DNA from: Desulfopila aestuarii DSM 18488
GTDB taxonomy: Bacteria > Desulfobacterota > Desulfobulbia > Desulfobulbales > Desulfocapsaceae
DNA length: 64,000 bases
Direction of reading: 5' to 3'
Assembly: GCA_945863875.1 (NCBI GenBank)
Contig: CAMBBS010000016.1
Coordinates: forward strand, 1-64,000
Part shown: one piece after another, positions 42,548 to 52,502 of the stretch
Position numbering within the stretch: position 1 is the first letter of the stretch
Layout of the letters: every line of letters begins with the position of its first letter
Translations under genes and position numbers: made by a program
Notes under the pieces: model-generated
Database searches by the model: none
What the model saw: only the letters and a program-made list of their open reading frames with translations
What the model was told of the DNA's origin: nothing

Positions 42548-45500
42548 ATGTACGCGGATGTTGAAATTTACCGGCCTGAAAACGTTGTTCGAGTCATCAC
42601 TGCCACCTCCCTCTTTGACGGCCACGATGCCTCGACAAATATCATGCGGCGGATCCTGCAGGATTCCGGAGTCGAGGTCATCCATCTGGCCCACAACAGA
42701 TCGGTCCAGGAACTCGTTGACACGGCGATACAGGAAGATGCCCAGGGGATAGCCATGTCCAGTTATCAGGGCGGACATATGGAAGCCTTCAAGTACATGA
42801 TCGATTTACTCAAAGAAAACGATGCCGCCCATATCAAGGTATTCGGCGGCGGCGGCGGGGTAATCGTCGCCGAGGAAATCAAGGAGCTCGAAAGCTACGG
42901 CGTGGCCAAGATCTACTCGCCTGAAGATGGTGCTTCCATGGGGTTGCAGGGCATGATCAATCATATGATTAAAATCCTCGATTTCCCGACGCTGCCTTTC
43001 CATGATCTTCAGCCGGAAAAGCTCAGCTACGCCAATCCGAAGACGATCGCCGGTTTCATCTCCGCCGCACAGCTGGCCAAGACAAACGGCAGCGGCAGGC
43101 TGCAGGAATTGACGGCAATGCTCACCCCGCTCACAAAAAAACACAACCCGCCGGTCATTGGCATCACCGGTACGGGTGGGGCCGGAAAATCATCACTCAC
43201 CGATGAAATCCTGGTGAGATTCCTCCATGACATCAAAGATATACGTATCGCCGTCATCAGCTGCGACCCATCGCGACGCAAGACCGGCGGCGCACTGCTC
43301 GGTGATCGGATCCGCATGAATTCCATCAGCAGCTCCGACAAGGTCTATATGCGCAGCCTGGCCACGCAAAATTCGGCAACGGAAATTTCCGAAGCATTAC
43401 CGGAAGCGATCCTCGTCGCCAAGGCGGCAGGCTTTGACCTAATCATCGTCGAGACGGCGGGCATAGGCCAGGGAGATTCAAAAATCACCGAACTGGCGGA
43501 TATATCGCTTTATGTCATGACCAGCGAATTCGGGGCGCCCTCCCAGCTGGAGAAAATCGACATGCTGGACTACGCCGATCTCATCGTCGTCAACAAATTC
43601 GAGAAGAAAGGCAGCGATGACGCCATCCGCGATATCAGGAAGCAGGTGCAGCGCAACCGTAAACAATGGACAACTGCCCCGGAAGACCTGCCGGTCTTCG
43701 GCACCATCGCCTCAAAATTCAATGATGACGGGGTCACGGCCCTCTATCATGGCATCATTGAGCAACTGGCCAAGAAAACAGCTCTTACCTTACAGCCAAA
43801 GCTGCCCAAGCCGGCACAAAAGATACCCTCTTCGAAATCGATTGTCATACCGTCGGAAAGGCTTCGCTATCTCTCGGAAATTTCTGCTGCCCTGCGCAGC
43901 TATCATGCAAAATCTGACCAGCAGGGCAAAGCGGTCCGACAAAACGATCATGTCCAGTCGACCATTACACTGCTCAGCAGTCAAAAAGGAAAGGACATCG
44001 ACACGGCTGTGGAAGTTCTCCGATCCGCCGCCGCGGCAACTGCCCAGACTATCGACCGCGAGACCTTGGACAGCCTGAACAGCTGGGCAAAAATACAAGA
44101 GGCCTATGCCGGCGACGACCTGGTCTATACGGTACGCGGACGGGAAATCCATGTCCCGCTCCATTCGCAATCCCTGTCCCACTCGAAGATCCCGAAAATT
44201 GCCCTGCCGAAATTCAGCGATCCGGGTGATATCTATCGCTGGATGCGCAAGGAACACCTCCCGGGATATTTCCCCTACACCGGAGGTGTCTTTCCCTTAA
44301 AACGCACCGGCGAAGATCCGACCCGCATGTTCGCCGGAGAAGGCGGGCCGGTGCAGACCAACCGACGCTTCAAACTGCTTTCCTCCAATTACGCCGCCAA
44401 AAGATTGTCCACCGCCTTTGACTCGGTGACCCTGTACGGCTGGGATCCCGCCAGACGGCCGGACATTTACGGCAAGATCGGCACCTCCGGGGTGAGCATT
44501 TGCACCCTCGACGACGTCAAACAGCTCTACGACGGCTTTGAACTCTGCTCCCCCACCACCTCGGTATCCATGACCATCAACGGCCCGGCACCGATCATTC
44601 TGGCGATGTTCATGAACACGGCCATCGACCAGCAGGTGGACCAGTTCGCGGCCGAAAAGAAAAGGCAGCCGGACAAAAGCGAATACGACGAGATGAAGGC
44701 CATGGTCCTGACCAATGTGCGCGGCACCGTCCAGGCGGATATCCTGAAAGAGGATCAGGGCCAGAACACCTGCATCTTCTCCATCGAATTCGCCCTGAAG
44801 ATGATGGGAGACATTCAGGAATATTTCATTGCCGAGAATGTGAAGAATTTCTATTCAGTCTCCGTCTCCGGCTACCATATCGCCGAGGCCGGGGCCAACC
44901 CGATTACCCAGCTGGCCCTCACCCTGTCCAACGGCTTCACCTATGTGGAATATTATCTATCGAGGGGCATGGCCATCGACCAGATCGCGCCAAACCTGTC
45001 CTTCTTTTTCTCCAACGGCATGGATCCGGAATATACCGTCATCGGCCGGGTGGCCAGACGCATCTGGGCGGTGGCAATGAAGGAAAAATACGGCGCATCC
45101 ACCTCGTCGCAGCGGTTGAAATACCATATCCAGACCTCCGGCCGCTCGCTGCACAGCCAGGAAATCCAGTTCAACGATATCAGAACCAGTCTGCAGGCGC
45201 TCTGTGCCATCTACGACAACTGCAACAGCCTGCACACCAACGCCTACGATGAGGCGATCACCACCCCCAGCTCGGAGTCGGTACGCCGAGCCCTGGCCAT
45301 CCAGCTCATTATTAATAATGAATGGGGCCTGGCCAAGAACGAGAACCCCAACCAGGGCAGCTTTATTGTCGAGGAACTGACCGACCTGGTCGAAGGGGCG
45401 GTTCTCGCCGAGTTTGACCGGATCACCGATCGGGGCGGCGTGCTCGGGGCCATGGAAACCGGCTACCAGCGGAGTAAAATCCAGGAAGAATCAATGTACT

Positions 45501-45826
45501 ACGAGCGGCTGAAGCATTCCGGTGAATATCCGATCATCGGCGTCAATACCTTCCGCAATCCGGACATTGATTTTGCTCAACAGGCGGCGACCCTTGAACT
45601 GGCCAGGTCGACCGACGAAGAAAAAGACGAACAGATTGCCCGTCTCGCTGATTTTCATAACCGGCACAAGGACGATTGTCCCGCAGCGCTAACGCACCTG
45701 CAGGAAGTGGCTCTCAGCGGCGGTAATATCTTTCACGAACTGCTCGAAACGGTCAAACACTGCAGTCTTGGCCAGATCACCAACGCCCTGTATGCCGTCG
45801 GCGGCCAGTACCGGAGAAATATGTAA
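42548..45826 (+). CDS. icmF: Fused B12-dependent isobutyryl-CoA mutase-type acyl-CoA mutase
   Basis: 1092 residues, the length of IcmF. Order: cobalamin-binding domain (DGHDAS at 24-29 with the Co-ligating His; SSYQGGH at 71), a MeaB-like G-protein chaperone (P-loop GTGGAGKSS at about 208-216; [15 protein letters not shown]), then the mutase TIM barrel ([63 protein letters not shown]). It interconverts isobutyryl-CoA and butyryl-CoA, or a related pair. The Phe in GGVF and absence of the methylmalonyl-CoA mutase Tyr/Arg set favour IcmF. The frame extends to 42389 inside tetR, but the ATG at 42548 with AAGGAG is the real start. Confidence 0.93.
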   Translation: MYADVEIYRPENVVRVITATSLFDGHDASTNIMRRILQDSGVEVIHLAHNRSVQELVDTAIQEDAQGIAMSSYQGGHMEAFKYMIDLLKENDAAHIKVFGGGGGVIVAEEIKELESYGVAKIYSPEDGASMGLQGMINHMIKILDFPTLPFHDLQPEKLSYANPKTIAGFISAAQLAKTNGSGRLQELTAMLTPLTKKHNPPVIGITGTGGAGKSSLTDEILVRFLHDIKDIRIAVISCDPSRRKTGGALLGDRIRMNSISSSDKVYMRSLATQNSATEISEALPEAILVAKAAGFDLIIVETAGIGQGDSKITELADISLYVMTSEFGAPSQLEKIDMLDYADLIVVNKFEKKGSDDAIRDIRKQVQRNRKQWTTAPEDLPVFGTIASKFNDDGVTALYHGIIEQLAKKTALTLQPKLPKPAQKIPSSKSIVIPSERLRYLSEISAALRSYHAKSDQQGKAVRQNDHVQSTITLLSSQKGKDIDTAVEVLRSAAAATAQTIDRETLDSLNSWAKIQEAYAGDDLVYTVRGREIHVPLHSQSLSHSKIPKIALPKFSDPGDIYRWMRKEHLPGYFPYTGGVFPLKRTGEDPTRMFAGEGGPVQTNRRFKLLSSNYAAKRLSTAFDSVTLYGWDPARRPDIYGKIGTSGVSICTLDDVKQLYDGFELCSPTTSVSMTINGPAPIILAMFMNTAIDQQVDQFAAEKKRQPDKSEYDEMKAMVLTNVRGTVQADILKEDQGQNTCIFSIEFALKMMGDIQEYFIAENVKNFYSVSVSGYHIAEAGANPITQLALTLSNGFTYVEYYLSRGMAIDQIAPNLSFFFSNGMDPEYTVIGRVARRIWAVAMKEKYGASTSSQRLKYHIQTSGRSLHSQEIQFNDIRTSLQALCAIYDNCNSLHTNAYDEAITTPSSESVRRALAIQLIINNEWGLAKNENPNQGSFIVEELTDLVEGAVLAEFDRITDRGGVLGAMETGYQRSKIQEESMYYERLKHSGEYPIIGVNTFRNPDIDFAQQAATLELARSTDEEKDEQIARLADFHNRHKDDCPAALTHLQEVALSGGNIFHELLETVKHCSLGQITNALYAVGGQYRRNM

Positions 45827-45869
45827 GGGAAGAGACCGGCGGCGGGGGAGACCTGAACGTAAGAACAGC

Positions 45870-45893
45870 CACCATTGTTCATGAAAAATGGTG
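45870..45893. terminator. Weak hairpin between icmF and Nudix genes
   Basis: CACCATT (45870-45876) pairs with AATGGTG (45887-45893) directly before the convergent Nudix stop codon. There is no clear T run on either strand, so termination is only possible. Confidence 0.25.
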
Positions 45894-46556
45894 TCAGCTC
45901 CAGGCGAAAAAGGGTTGCTCGAAATGGGCGACCCTGGTGTCCTGGCCAGAAAGAGCCACTTGACGAAATTGATAGAGTATCGCCGCGGTCGGCGTGGCGA
46001 TGCAGGTGTCGCCGACCGGCATAAAAAGGATCGGCCTCTCGCTTTCTTCAGTCTCTTGCAGCACAGGGGCGTCCCGGCGAAAGAGTTCCATGCAGGGAAT
46101 TCGGTGCACGGACGCCACTTCCTGCTCGTTTTTCGTCAACCGCTCTATGGTGCCGCCCCAGATGACGACCGGCGTGATATGAAAGCCCGAGCGGGTAACA
46201 AAATCATCGAGACAGCCAAGCAGCCGATGTGCCGGCAGGGTCAGTCCGACCTCTTCGCCCAGTTCCCGGAACGCGGCCTGTACTGGACTTTCTCCCGGAT
46301 CGATGGCGCCGCCGGGCAAGGCCCATTGTCCGGCATGATTTTTCAATCCTCCCGCGCGCCTGGTGAGAATGAGTGCCGCACTGCTCTGCGGCACATCGCC
46401 CAGGCAAGAGAGACCGCCCTCACCTCGGTAATCAACGATGGTCAGAGCGACGGCCGCCCGCCTGAGATTTACCGAATTCAAGGTTGATTTTTCAAACCCG
46501 GCCAGGTTGGCGGTGATAAGATTTCTACATTTGGTGTTACAGAGAAAGTTTTCCAT
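45894..46556 (-). CDS. Nudix hydrolase (CoA/nucleotide pyrophosphatase type)
   Basis: 220 residues. The Nudix box is complete: GGAIDPGESPVQAAFRELGEEVGL (about 103-126; here in two parts, GGAIDPGESP and FRELGEEVGL). AALILTRRAGGLKNHAGQWALPGG before it resembles the CoA-diphosphatase (YeaB/NUDT7) group. In this acyl-CoA-rich region, CoA or acyl-CoA turnover is a fair guess. Divergent from the dienoyl-CoA isomerase gene. Confidence 0.85.
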   Translation of the reverse strand: MENFLCNTKCRNLITANLAGFEKSTLNSVNLRRAAVALTIVDYRGEGGLSCLGDVPQSSAALILTRRAGGLKNHAGQWALPGGAIDPGESPVQAAFRELGEEVGLTLPAHRLLGCLDDFVTRSGFHITPVVIWGGTIERLTKNEQEVASVHRIPCMELFRRDAPVLQETEESERPILFMPVGDTCIATPTAAILYQFRQVALSGQDTRVAHFEQPFFAWS

Positions 46557-46778
46557 AGGAGTCCCGGCTTATTTGCCGTTGGGCGGGTTTATATTTCGCA
46601 CCGGCTGCTTTATGGCCTCTAACCGGACCATATACTGTAACATTGTCTTGCGCATTGGCAAGCCTTGCCCGCAACGCGCCAGTCCCTTGCTGATATTTTA
46701 TATAAATTTCCAAGATCCTTGCCAAGATGGCAAAATGTCCTACAGTTTTCGCCACAAACTTCAAACCAGGAAACCTGC

Positions 46779-47600
46779 ATGAGTGAATATCACTTTTATC
46801 TTGTCGAAAAAAAGCCGCCGCTGGCCTGGGTATTCTTAAATCATCCGGAAAAGAAAAACGCCATGGGCCCTGCCGCGTGGACCGAGCCGGTGCAGATCTT
46901 TGCCGAGCTTGATCGTGACCCGGAGATCAGGGTGGTCATAGTCGCCGGGAAAGGTGCCTGCTTTTCAGCCGGGATTGATCTTCTGGAAATGGTGCCACAG
47001 CTCCCCGAATTAATGGATAAGAACCAGACCGGCGGCACCAAATGGAAATTCCTGCCGAAAATCAAACAGCTCCAGGACACCATCTCGGCCATAGAACGGT
47101 GCCGCAAGCCGGTTATCGCCGCCATCCACGGCCACTGTATCGGCGCGGGTCTGGATATGGCGACCGCCTGCGACATCCGCATCTGCTCGGAAGATGCGCT
47201 GTTTTCCCTGAAAGAAGCGGCGGTCGGTTTTGTCGCCGATGTCGGTGTTCTCCAGAGGCTGCCGCTTATCGTCGGCCAGGGTCACGCCCGGGAACTCGCC
47301 TATACGGCGAGAAACATCAGCGCGGCACGGGCAAAAGAGATCCAGCTGGTCAGTGATGTCTACAGTGACATGGCAACGCTCATGGTCAAGGCCGAAGAAC
47401 TGGCCCGCGAGATAGCCGAAAACTCCCCCCTGGCCGTGCAGGCGTCAAAAGATGTCCTCAACTACTGTGTCGGCAAATCCATTGACGACGGCTTGAAATA
47501 TGTCGCTTCCGTGAGCGCAAACATCATTCCATCGAGCGATCTGCTTGAGGCGATCAACGCTTTCAGGGAAAAAAGAAAACCTCAATTTAGCGGAAACTGA
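46779..47600 (+). CDS. Delta3,5-delta2,4-dienoyl-CoA isomerase-like crotonase
   Basis: 273 residues of the crotonase fold: AWVFLNHPEKKNAMGP, GKGACFSAGIDLLEM (oxyanion hole), and HGHCIGAGLDMATACDIRIC. The hydratase glutamates are replaced by the pattern of mammalian ECH1: Asp in GAGLDMATA, Glu in FSLKEAAVGF and Asp in VADVGVLQRLPLIVGQ. This set points to isomerisation of 3,5-dienoyl-CoA, needed for odd-position unsaturated fatty acids. ATG at 46779 with CAGGA upstream. The transglutaminase-like gene starts 4 bases after its stop. Confidence 0.88.
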   Translation: MSEYHFYLVEKKPPLAWVFLNHPEKKNAMGPAAWTEPVQIFAELDRDPEIRVVIVAGKGACFSAGIDLLEMVPQLPELMDKNQTGGTKWKFLPKIKQLQDTISAIERCRKPVIAAIHGHCIGAGLDMATACDIRICSEDALFSLKEAAVGFVADVGVLQRLPLIVGQGHARELAYTARNISAARAKEIQLVSDVYSDMATLMVKAEELAREIAENSPLAVQASKDVLNYCVGKSIDDGLKYVASVSANIIPSSDLLEAINAFREKRKPQFSGN

Positions 47601-47604
47601 CAAC

Positions 47605-48279
47605 ATGCATGCAGATGTACAGCTCTACCTGCAACCAACATTTTTTCTCGATTATAACACGCAGGAAGTGGCCGACTTTGCCGCGGCTGTCTGCGCAGGC
47701 CATACAACAGCCGCGGCAAAGGCAACCGCTCTCTATTATGCGGTACGGGACCAGATAAAATATGACCCTTACGATTTGCACTATTCTCGAGCCGCCATGC
47801 GCGCCAGCTCGATCTTGCAGAAAAAAAGCGGCTACTGTGTCTCAAAGGCAGTACTGCTAGCCGCGATCGGCCGACAGCAGCAGATCCCCTGTCGTCTTGG
47901 TTTTGCCGATGTCACCAACCATCTGTCTACCGCCAGGTTGAGAAAAATGATGGGTACCGATCTGTTTATCTACCATGGCTATACCGAGATGTATCTGAAC
48001 AATCAATGGGTCAAGGCCACGCCGGCCTTCAATCTGTCACTGTGCACCCGGTTTAACGTACAACCGCTTGAGTTTGACGGCACAGAGGATTCCATCTTCC
48101 ACGAGAGCAACACTCTCGGGCAAAGACATATGGAATACGTCAGAGATCATGGCCATTTCGCCGATCTGCCGTTTGAGGAAATCTTTGCCGCCTACGGAAA
48201 GACCTACCCGAAATTTTTTGAGAATTTCGGGGGCAAGAAAACCCACGATTTCAGTGCGGAAGCGGCGGCTGAATCCTGA
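47605..48279 (+). CDS. Transglutaminase-like cysteine protein
   Basis: 224 residues. YAVRDQIKYDPYDLHYS, the catalytic Cys in KKSGYCVSKAVLLAAI and the His in YHGYTEMYLNNQWVKATPAFN match the transglutaminase-like core. The third active-site position, normally Asp in a VDPT motif, reads ATPAFN, so acid function must come from another residue or be lost. No signal peptide: cytoplasmic. It is coupled to the dienoyl-CoA isomerase gene (4-base gap). Possible peptidase, amidase or transacylase; the context points to CoA metabolism but proves nothing. Confidence 0.78.
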   Translation: MHADVQLYLQPTFFLDYNTQEVADFAAAVCAGHTTAAAKATALYYAVRDQIKYDPYDLHYSRAAMRASSILQKKSGYCVSKAVLLAAIGRQQQIPCRLGFADVTNHLSTARLRKMMGTDLFIYHGYTEMYLNNQWVKATPAFNLSLCTRFNVQPLEFDGTEDSIFHESNTLGQRHMEYVRDHGHFADLPFEEIFAAYGKTYPKFFENFGGKKTHDFSAEAAAES

Positions 48280-48360
48280 TCCGTATCTTGTCGCACCTTG
48301 TCCTTTTTCCGAACAGGATCGCAGCAATGCCGACAAGAGGAATGCCAGAATCCCCCGGCG

Positions 48361-49191
48361 TTAATAGTGTAAAGACAAGCCGACACCAACCTCTTTGCTC
48401 GCAACGACCCGGGCCAGGGCGATTTTCGATTCCAGGTCGGTGCAGTGGCAGGCATGCATCTGCACCACCTTTACTCCCTTGATATAGTCAAGGGTACCCT
48501 GCAGCTGCCGGGGGGATGGTTTTTGCAGGTGTAATCCGCCGAGGACATCAAAAATGCGGCTGTCATTGCAGACTTCCATGGCGTAGGCAATGATATTGCA
48601 GATTCCGGCATGGGAGCAGCCGGTGACAACGACCAGGCCATGGGCGGATTTATAGGCGAGCGCCGAATCTTCGATCACCCAGTCATCTTCATCCGAACCT
48701 TCCTTTCTGCCGAATCTCAGGCTCGATTCAAAATCATTCCTTCTCGGAATCTGCCCTAAAAAAACCAATCGATCCGTCAACCACAAGGGGGTATCAGTGA
48801 GGTGCATATGGAAATGTTTCGCCACCTTTTCTTCTGACAGCAAAGAGCCGAGTTCACCAACAGTGTCATCAATGACACTGACGAATGTCTGGCTGTGGGC
48901 GACCAGGGTCGGCTTGGCACAAGAGATCCCGGCAAATCGCATCTCGGTATAGTACCTGATGAGAGGATCGAGTCCCCAGGTATGATCCATATGGCTGTGC
49001 GACAGGGCCAGAAAATCGAGATGGCGTATATCCACCCCCATTTTCTGACTGTTTCGGATAAAAGCATCAGAATACCCGGTGTCGAACAAAATACGACAGC
49101 CCTCGTCTTCGATCAAAACAGAGAACCCCGGTTCGGCCAAAAAATATCTATCAATGAAGCTGTTATTGTCCACCAGCACATGCACATTCAT
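48361..49191 (-). CDS. MBL-fold metallo-hydrolase (COG1237 type)
   Basis: 276 residues. ILFDTGYSDAFIRN, LALSHSHMDHTWGLDPL (zinc motif HxHxDH), VVTGCSHAGICNI and MHACHCTDLESKIAL are the signature of the COG1237 group (methanopterin-type beta-RFAP synthase relatives). It differs from the glyoxalase-II type enzyme at 17856. Substrate unknown. GAGG precedes the ATG. Tail to tail with the transglutaminase-like gene. Confidence 0.87.
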   Translation of the reverse strand: MNVHVLVDNNSFIDRYFLAEPGFSVLIEDEGCRILFDTGYSDAFIRNSQKMGVDIRHLDFLALSHSHMDHTWGLDPLIRYYTEMRFAGISCAKPTLVAHSQTFVSVIDDTVGELGSLLSEEKVAKHFHMHLTDTPLWLTDRLVFLGQIPRRNDFESSLRFGRKEGSDEDDWVIEDSALAYKSAHGLVVVTGCSHAGICNIIAYAMEVCNDSRIFDVLGGLHLQKPSPRQLQGTLDYIKGVKVVQMHACHCTDLESKIALARVVASKEVGVGLSLHY

Positions 49192-49260
49192 CGCTTTTTT
49201 TCCTCAATTGAGTAGACGTCTGTGGCAAAAAGTTCCGGGGCTCTGCTGAAGCCACCGAAA

Positions 49261-50862
49261 TTAACCGATGCGTTTTTTACCCTCCCACTCCTTTTCTCTT
49301 AATTTGAATTTTTGAATTTTACCGGTAGCCGTTTTGGGCAGATCGCCGAATTCGATGTATTTAGGGGCCTTAAAACGGGCCAGATGCTCTTTGGTATAGG
49401 CAATTATATCCGCTGCCGAGGTAGTTTTTCCAGCTTTGAGTACAACATAGGCCTTGGGAACTTCGCCCCATTTCTCGTCCGGGACCGGAATAACCGCCAC
49501 CTCCTGTACATCGGGATGGCCGTAGATGACACTTTCCACTTCGACAGTGGAGATATTTTCTCCGCCGCTGATAATGATATCCTTTTTTCTGTCCATGATC
49601 TGCGCATAGCCGTCCGGATGCATGACCGCGAGATCGCCACTGTGGAACCAGCCACCTTCAAAGGCCTCGGCGGTGGCCTCCGGATCCTTGTAGTAGCCGG
49701 TCATGACATTGTTGCCACGCATGACAATTTCGCCAATTGTCTTGCCGTCCCGGGCAACCGGCTTCATGGTGACCGGATCGACCACATCCATGAAATGGGT
49801 AATAATGTACGGCACGCCCTGGCGCGATTTGGCGACGGCCTTTTCATCATCGGACATCGTCTCCCAGGCCGGCTGCCAGGCACAGACACTGTGGGGGCCA
49901 TACACCTCGGTGAGACCATAGGTGTGGGTAATATCCGCGCCGATTGCTTCCATATTGCGGATAATCGCCGGTGCAGGCGGCGCGCCCGCCGTCATGATCT
50001 TCAGTTTGCGCCTCATCTTCACTTCAGACGCCCCCGGCCAGGTGCTCATGGTGATAAGTATCGTCGGCGCGGCACAAAGGTGCGAGACATCTTCTTTTTC
50101 AATCAAACGGTAAATGTCTTCAGCAACCACTGCCCGGAGACAGACGTGGGTCGCGCCAACCGCGGTGACACCCCAGGTAAAGCACCAGCCGTTGCAATGG
50201 AACATGGGCAATGTCCAGAGATAGACGGAAGACGCAGTCAAGCCGGATTCCAGAACCTCGCCGATGGCGTTCAGATAAGCACCACGATGATGGTACATGA
50301 CGCCTTTTGGACGGCCGGTCGTGCCGCTGGTATAATTGATGGACAGCAGCTGGTCTTCAGAGTCGATGTTTGCCGCAACCGGCTCGGGAGATCCGGTCGC
50401 CAGAAATGCCTCATACTCCATGCCGTCAAGCGACAGGGTGTCGCTGACATCACAGACCGTCACATAGGTGGTGACCTTTGGCAAATCGCTCGGCTGCACC
50501 AGATGGGCAAATTCACTGTCGGCAACGACCAGTTTGGCATCCGAGTGATCGATGATATAGGAAACCTCGCCGGAGGAAAGTCGAATATTGACACTGACCA
50601 GCACCCCGCCAATAAGCGGTACGGCATAATGCGCTTCGAGCATGGCCGGGATGTTAGGACAGATAAAGGCTACCTTGTCATCCTTGCCGATACCTTTTTG
50701 CTGCAGTGCACTGGCCAGGCGATAAATCCTTTCGGAAAATTCCTTATAGGTAAAGCGTTTATCGCCATGGACGATCGCAGTCTTATTCGGGTAGACGAGG
50801 GCACTTCTGGTCAAAAATTCCACAGGCGTCAGGATACTTTTATTTACGCTTGGTGTTTGCAC
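49261..50862 (-). CDS. AMP-binding acyl-CoA ligase (long/medium-chain type)
   Basis: 533 residues of the ANL superfamily. INYTSGTTGRPKGVMYHH (P-loop), THTYGLTEVYGPHSVCAWQ, FHSGDLAVMHPDGYAQIMDRKKDIIISGGENISTVEVES and KTATGKIQKFKLREKE with the catalytic Lys. It resembles fatty-acid and dicarboxylate-type ligases (FadD3-like). The start is GTG at 50862 with AAGGAG. Single gene between the orphan membrane protein and the MBL hydrolase. Confidence 0.9.
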   Translation of the reverse strand: MQTPSVNKSILTPVEFLTRSALVYPNKTAIVHGDKRFTYKEFSERIYRLASALQQKGIGKDDKVAFICPNIPAMLEAHYAVPLIGGVLVSVNIRLSSGEVSYIIDHSDAKLVVADSEFAHLVQPSDLPKVTTYVTVCDVSDTLSLDGMEYEAFLATGSPEPVAANIDSEDQLLSINYTSGTTGRPKGVMYHHRGAYLNAIGEVLESGLTASSVYLWTLPMFHCNGWCFTWGVTAVGATHVCLRAVVAEDIYRLIEKEDVSHLCAAPTILITMSTWPGASEVKMRRKLKIMTAGAPPAPAIIRNMEAIGADITHTYGLTEVYGPHSVCAWQPAWETMSDDEKAVAKSRQGVPYIITHFMDVVDPVTMKPVARDGKTIGEIVMRGNNVMTGYYKDPEATAEAFEGGWFHSGDLAVMHPDGYAQIMDRKKDIIISGGENISTVEVESVIYGHPDVQEVAVIPVPDEKWGEVPKAYVVLKAGKTTSAADIIAYTKEHLARFKAPKYIEFGDLPKTATGKIQKFKLREKEWEGKKRIG

Positions 50863-50978
50863 TATAATTCTCCTTTCAGGCAGAGTGTCAGGGTATGACC
50901 GTTTCTCGAAACAGGGCAGAAACTGGCGGGGTAGAGGGGATTCCCGGAAACTATTTTTAGCGTTGGTATGTTAAGGAA

Positions 50979-51020
50979 GTGCTGGTGGGGGAATGCCGAA
51001 AACGCAATCCCCACCAGCAC
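50979..51020 (-). terminator. GC-rich hairpin downstream of the orphan membrane protein
   Basis: GTGCTGGTGGGG (50979-50990) and CCCCACCAGCAC (51009-51020) pair perfectly over 12 bases around an 18-base loop. It lies 22 bases after the membrane protein stop. Only a weak CTT follows on the minus strand, so it may stop transcription inefficiently or protect the mRNA. Confidence 0.55.
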
Positions 51021-51041
51021 CTGACAGCAATGACAGGTTAG

Positions 51042-52253
51042 TTATTTTTCGTGGACATAAAACGGCCATTTATGAAAAAACCACTCATTCCAGAGCAGGG
51101 GAATAATCCACCAGAAATTCCAGACCAGTGACTCACCGTGCGCAAACCGGTGTGAGAGCTCGGTCATGTGATGATTCCCCAGGGCCCAGTGACCAAAATT
51201 GCCGTAATAGAATACCCAGTAGCTCGCAGCGGCAAACAGTAACACCCCGACCGTTCGCACGAAAAAGGCCGACCAGGCGTCCTTGTCCAAACCAAAGGCG
51301 ATGTCATCGAAATAATGATGCCATATCAAAAACGGTATCAAGGTAAATCCGGCAATTTCTGCCGAGTGAATCCAGAAAAATCGTTGAACTTCGGCAAGTC
51401 CCTTGGCTTCTTCCAAAAGTTTGAACGTTTCCGCCGGGACCCACATGGGGATGATTGATTTACAGAAAAGAGCTAAGAGATAGGCGAGAATAAAGGAAAG
51501 AATGACGGAGACAATCCCTTTCCACGGCTGCGGAAGAGTAATGAGCGTCCAGGGCTTCATCCGCCAGACGTTAGGCGTCATAAAGAGAATGACAATTGCC
51601 CATTCCCACCAGCCAAAAACCCAGTGTACATGCGAAGTTCCGCCGATACCAACCCACCAGGACGGATTGAGCGCCGGTCCGGGCAAGACTGAACCAAAAA
51701 AAGGCACGATGAGCACCGCATAACAAAATACCGTTAACAAAGAGCCCCAGCCGAGCTCGGCAAAGCCGGCTGCAGGTTGCGGGATATTACTCGGCTGTAC
51801 AGGCCATTTGCCGAAAAAGATTGTCGAAACAGGATAGGTATAAAAGCCTATCAGGACAAAACAGACTACGGCGACCTGCCCTAATATTACCGGTTTGCCG
51901 ATGGCCTCAAGGCCATAATAGCTCATAAAATTGAGCCCTATCCCCAGAACGCGGTAAAAGAGCACATCTATGACGAACCAGACGAGGATTAAATTGACTA
52001 TGGTCATGATGATTCCGCGCTTGGGCTGCTCAATATTCTGAAAAGGCCAGTCGGCGAGAAACATATGTTGCCATATACCTACCAGGATCATCATCGCGAG
52101 ATACATGACGAAAGGATAGGGAAACCATTTGATCGGCCCTCGCGGATCACTGAAGATGAACCAGGTCACCAAGGCAATGGCCAAGAACACGCCAAACGAA
52201 ATAATTCCCGTGAGAGGTTGACCCCATCTCGGTTTTAAAGCACCTGCTGCCAT
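51042..52253 (-). CDS. His/Trp-rich polytopic membrane protein of unknown function
   Basis: 403 residues with nine or ten hydrophobic segments (about 14-34, 46-66, 81-103, 122-147, 166-190, 207-230, 246-268, 292-315, 327-349, 372-392). It is rich in Trp and has His in or beside the segments: WQHMFLADWPF, SHVHWVFGWWEW, IWHHYFDDIAF, GNHHMTELSHRFAHGES. Such His sets can bind metal, but no known oxidase or desaturase motif order is complete. I do not recognise the family. GGAGGAG precedes the ATG. It stands alone, with two copies of the TetR operator upstream, so it is probably made with the beta-oxidation enzymes and could move or oxidise an acid or hydrocarbon substrate (inference). Confidence 0.8.
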   Translation of the reverse strand: MAAGALKPRWGQPLTGIISFGVFLAIALVTWFIFSDPRGPIKWFPYPFVMYLAMMILVGIWQHMFLADWPFQNIEQPKRGIIMTIVNLILVWFVIDVLFYRVLGIGLNFMSYYGLEAIGKPVILGQVAVVCFVLIGFYTYPVSTIFFGKWPVQPSNIPQPAAGFAELGWGSLLTVFCYAVLIVPFFGSVLPGPALNPSWWVGIGGTSHVHWVFGWWEWAIVILFMTPNVWRMKPWTLITLPQPWKGIVSVILSFILAYLLALFCKSIIPMWVPAETFKLLEEAKGLAEVQRFFWIHSAEIAGFTLIPFLIWHHYFDDIAFGLDKDAWSAFFVRTVGVLLFAAASYWVFYYGNFGHWALGNHHMTELSHRFAHGESLVWNFWWIIPLLWNEWFFHKWPFYVHEK

Positions 52254-52379
52254 ACGCTCCTCCTATTCTATTCATGGTTGGAACAACATATAAGTTCCGG
52301 AGAATTTGCCGGAAAACACCTCTTCCGACCAACCGTCCAGACCGCCAATACTCGAATTCATCATTCAACCAGCACACTC

Positions 52380-52399
52380 CGACTGATCGTTCGGTCGTT
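52380..52399. promoter_or_regulatory. TetR-type operator D (orphan membrane protein, second site)
   Basis: CGACTGATCGTTCGGTCGTT matches the reverse complement of operator B at 16 of 20 positions and of A/C at 15 of 20. It lies between promoter and gene, downstream of operator C by 46 bases. Confidence 0.5.
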
Positions 52400-52445
52400 T
52401 TTTTTACCGTGCCCCCTCCATTCCGGGAAATACTCACAGCGCCAA

Positions 52446-52465
52446 ACCGACCAAGCGCTCAATCG
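52446..52465. promoter_or_regulatory. TetR-type operator C (orphan membrane protein)
   Basis: ACCGACCAAGCGCTCAATCG is identical to operator A, 14 kb away; two further A residues before it are also shared. It lies 9 bases downstream of the presumed -10 box, as at the thiolase promoter. Confidence 0.75.
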
Positions 52466-52474
52466 CATTGACGA

Positions 52475-52502
52475 TCTTTATTTAATACAGGCAGTTTGTC
52501 AA
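52475..52502 (-). promoter_or_regulatory. Promoter of the orphan membrane protein
   Basis: On the minus strand TTGACA (52497-52502), read on as TTGACAAAC, and TAAAGA (52475-52480) are 16 bases apart. The spacing to the operator is almost the same as in the thiolase promoter. Confidence 0.5.

Noticed and set aside
49312-50898. 528-residue plus-strand frame opposite the acyl-CoA ligase
   Set aside because: Antisense shadow of a fully motif-bearing ligase; composition is not protein-like.
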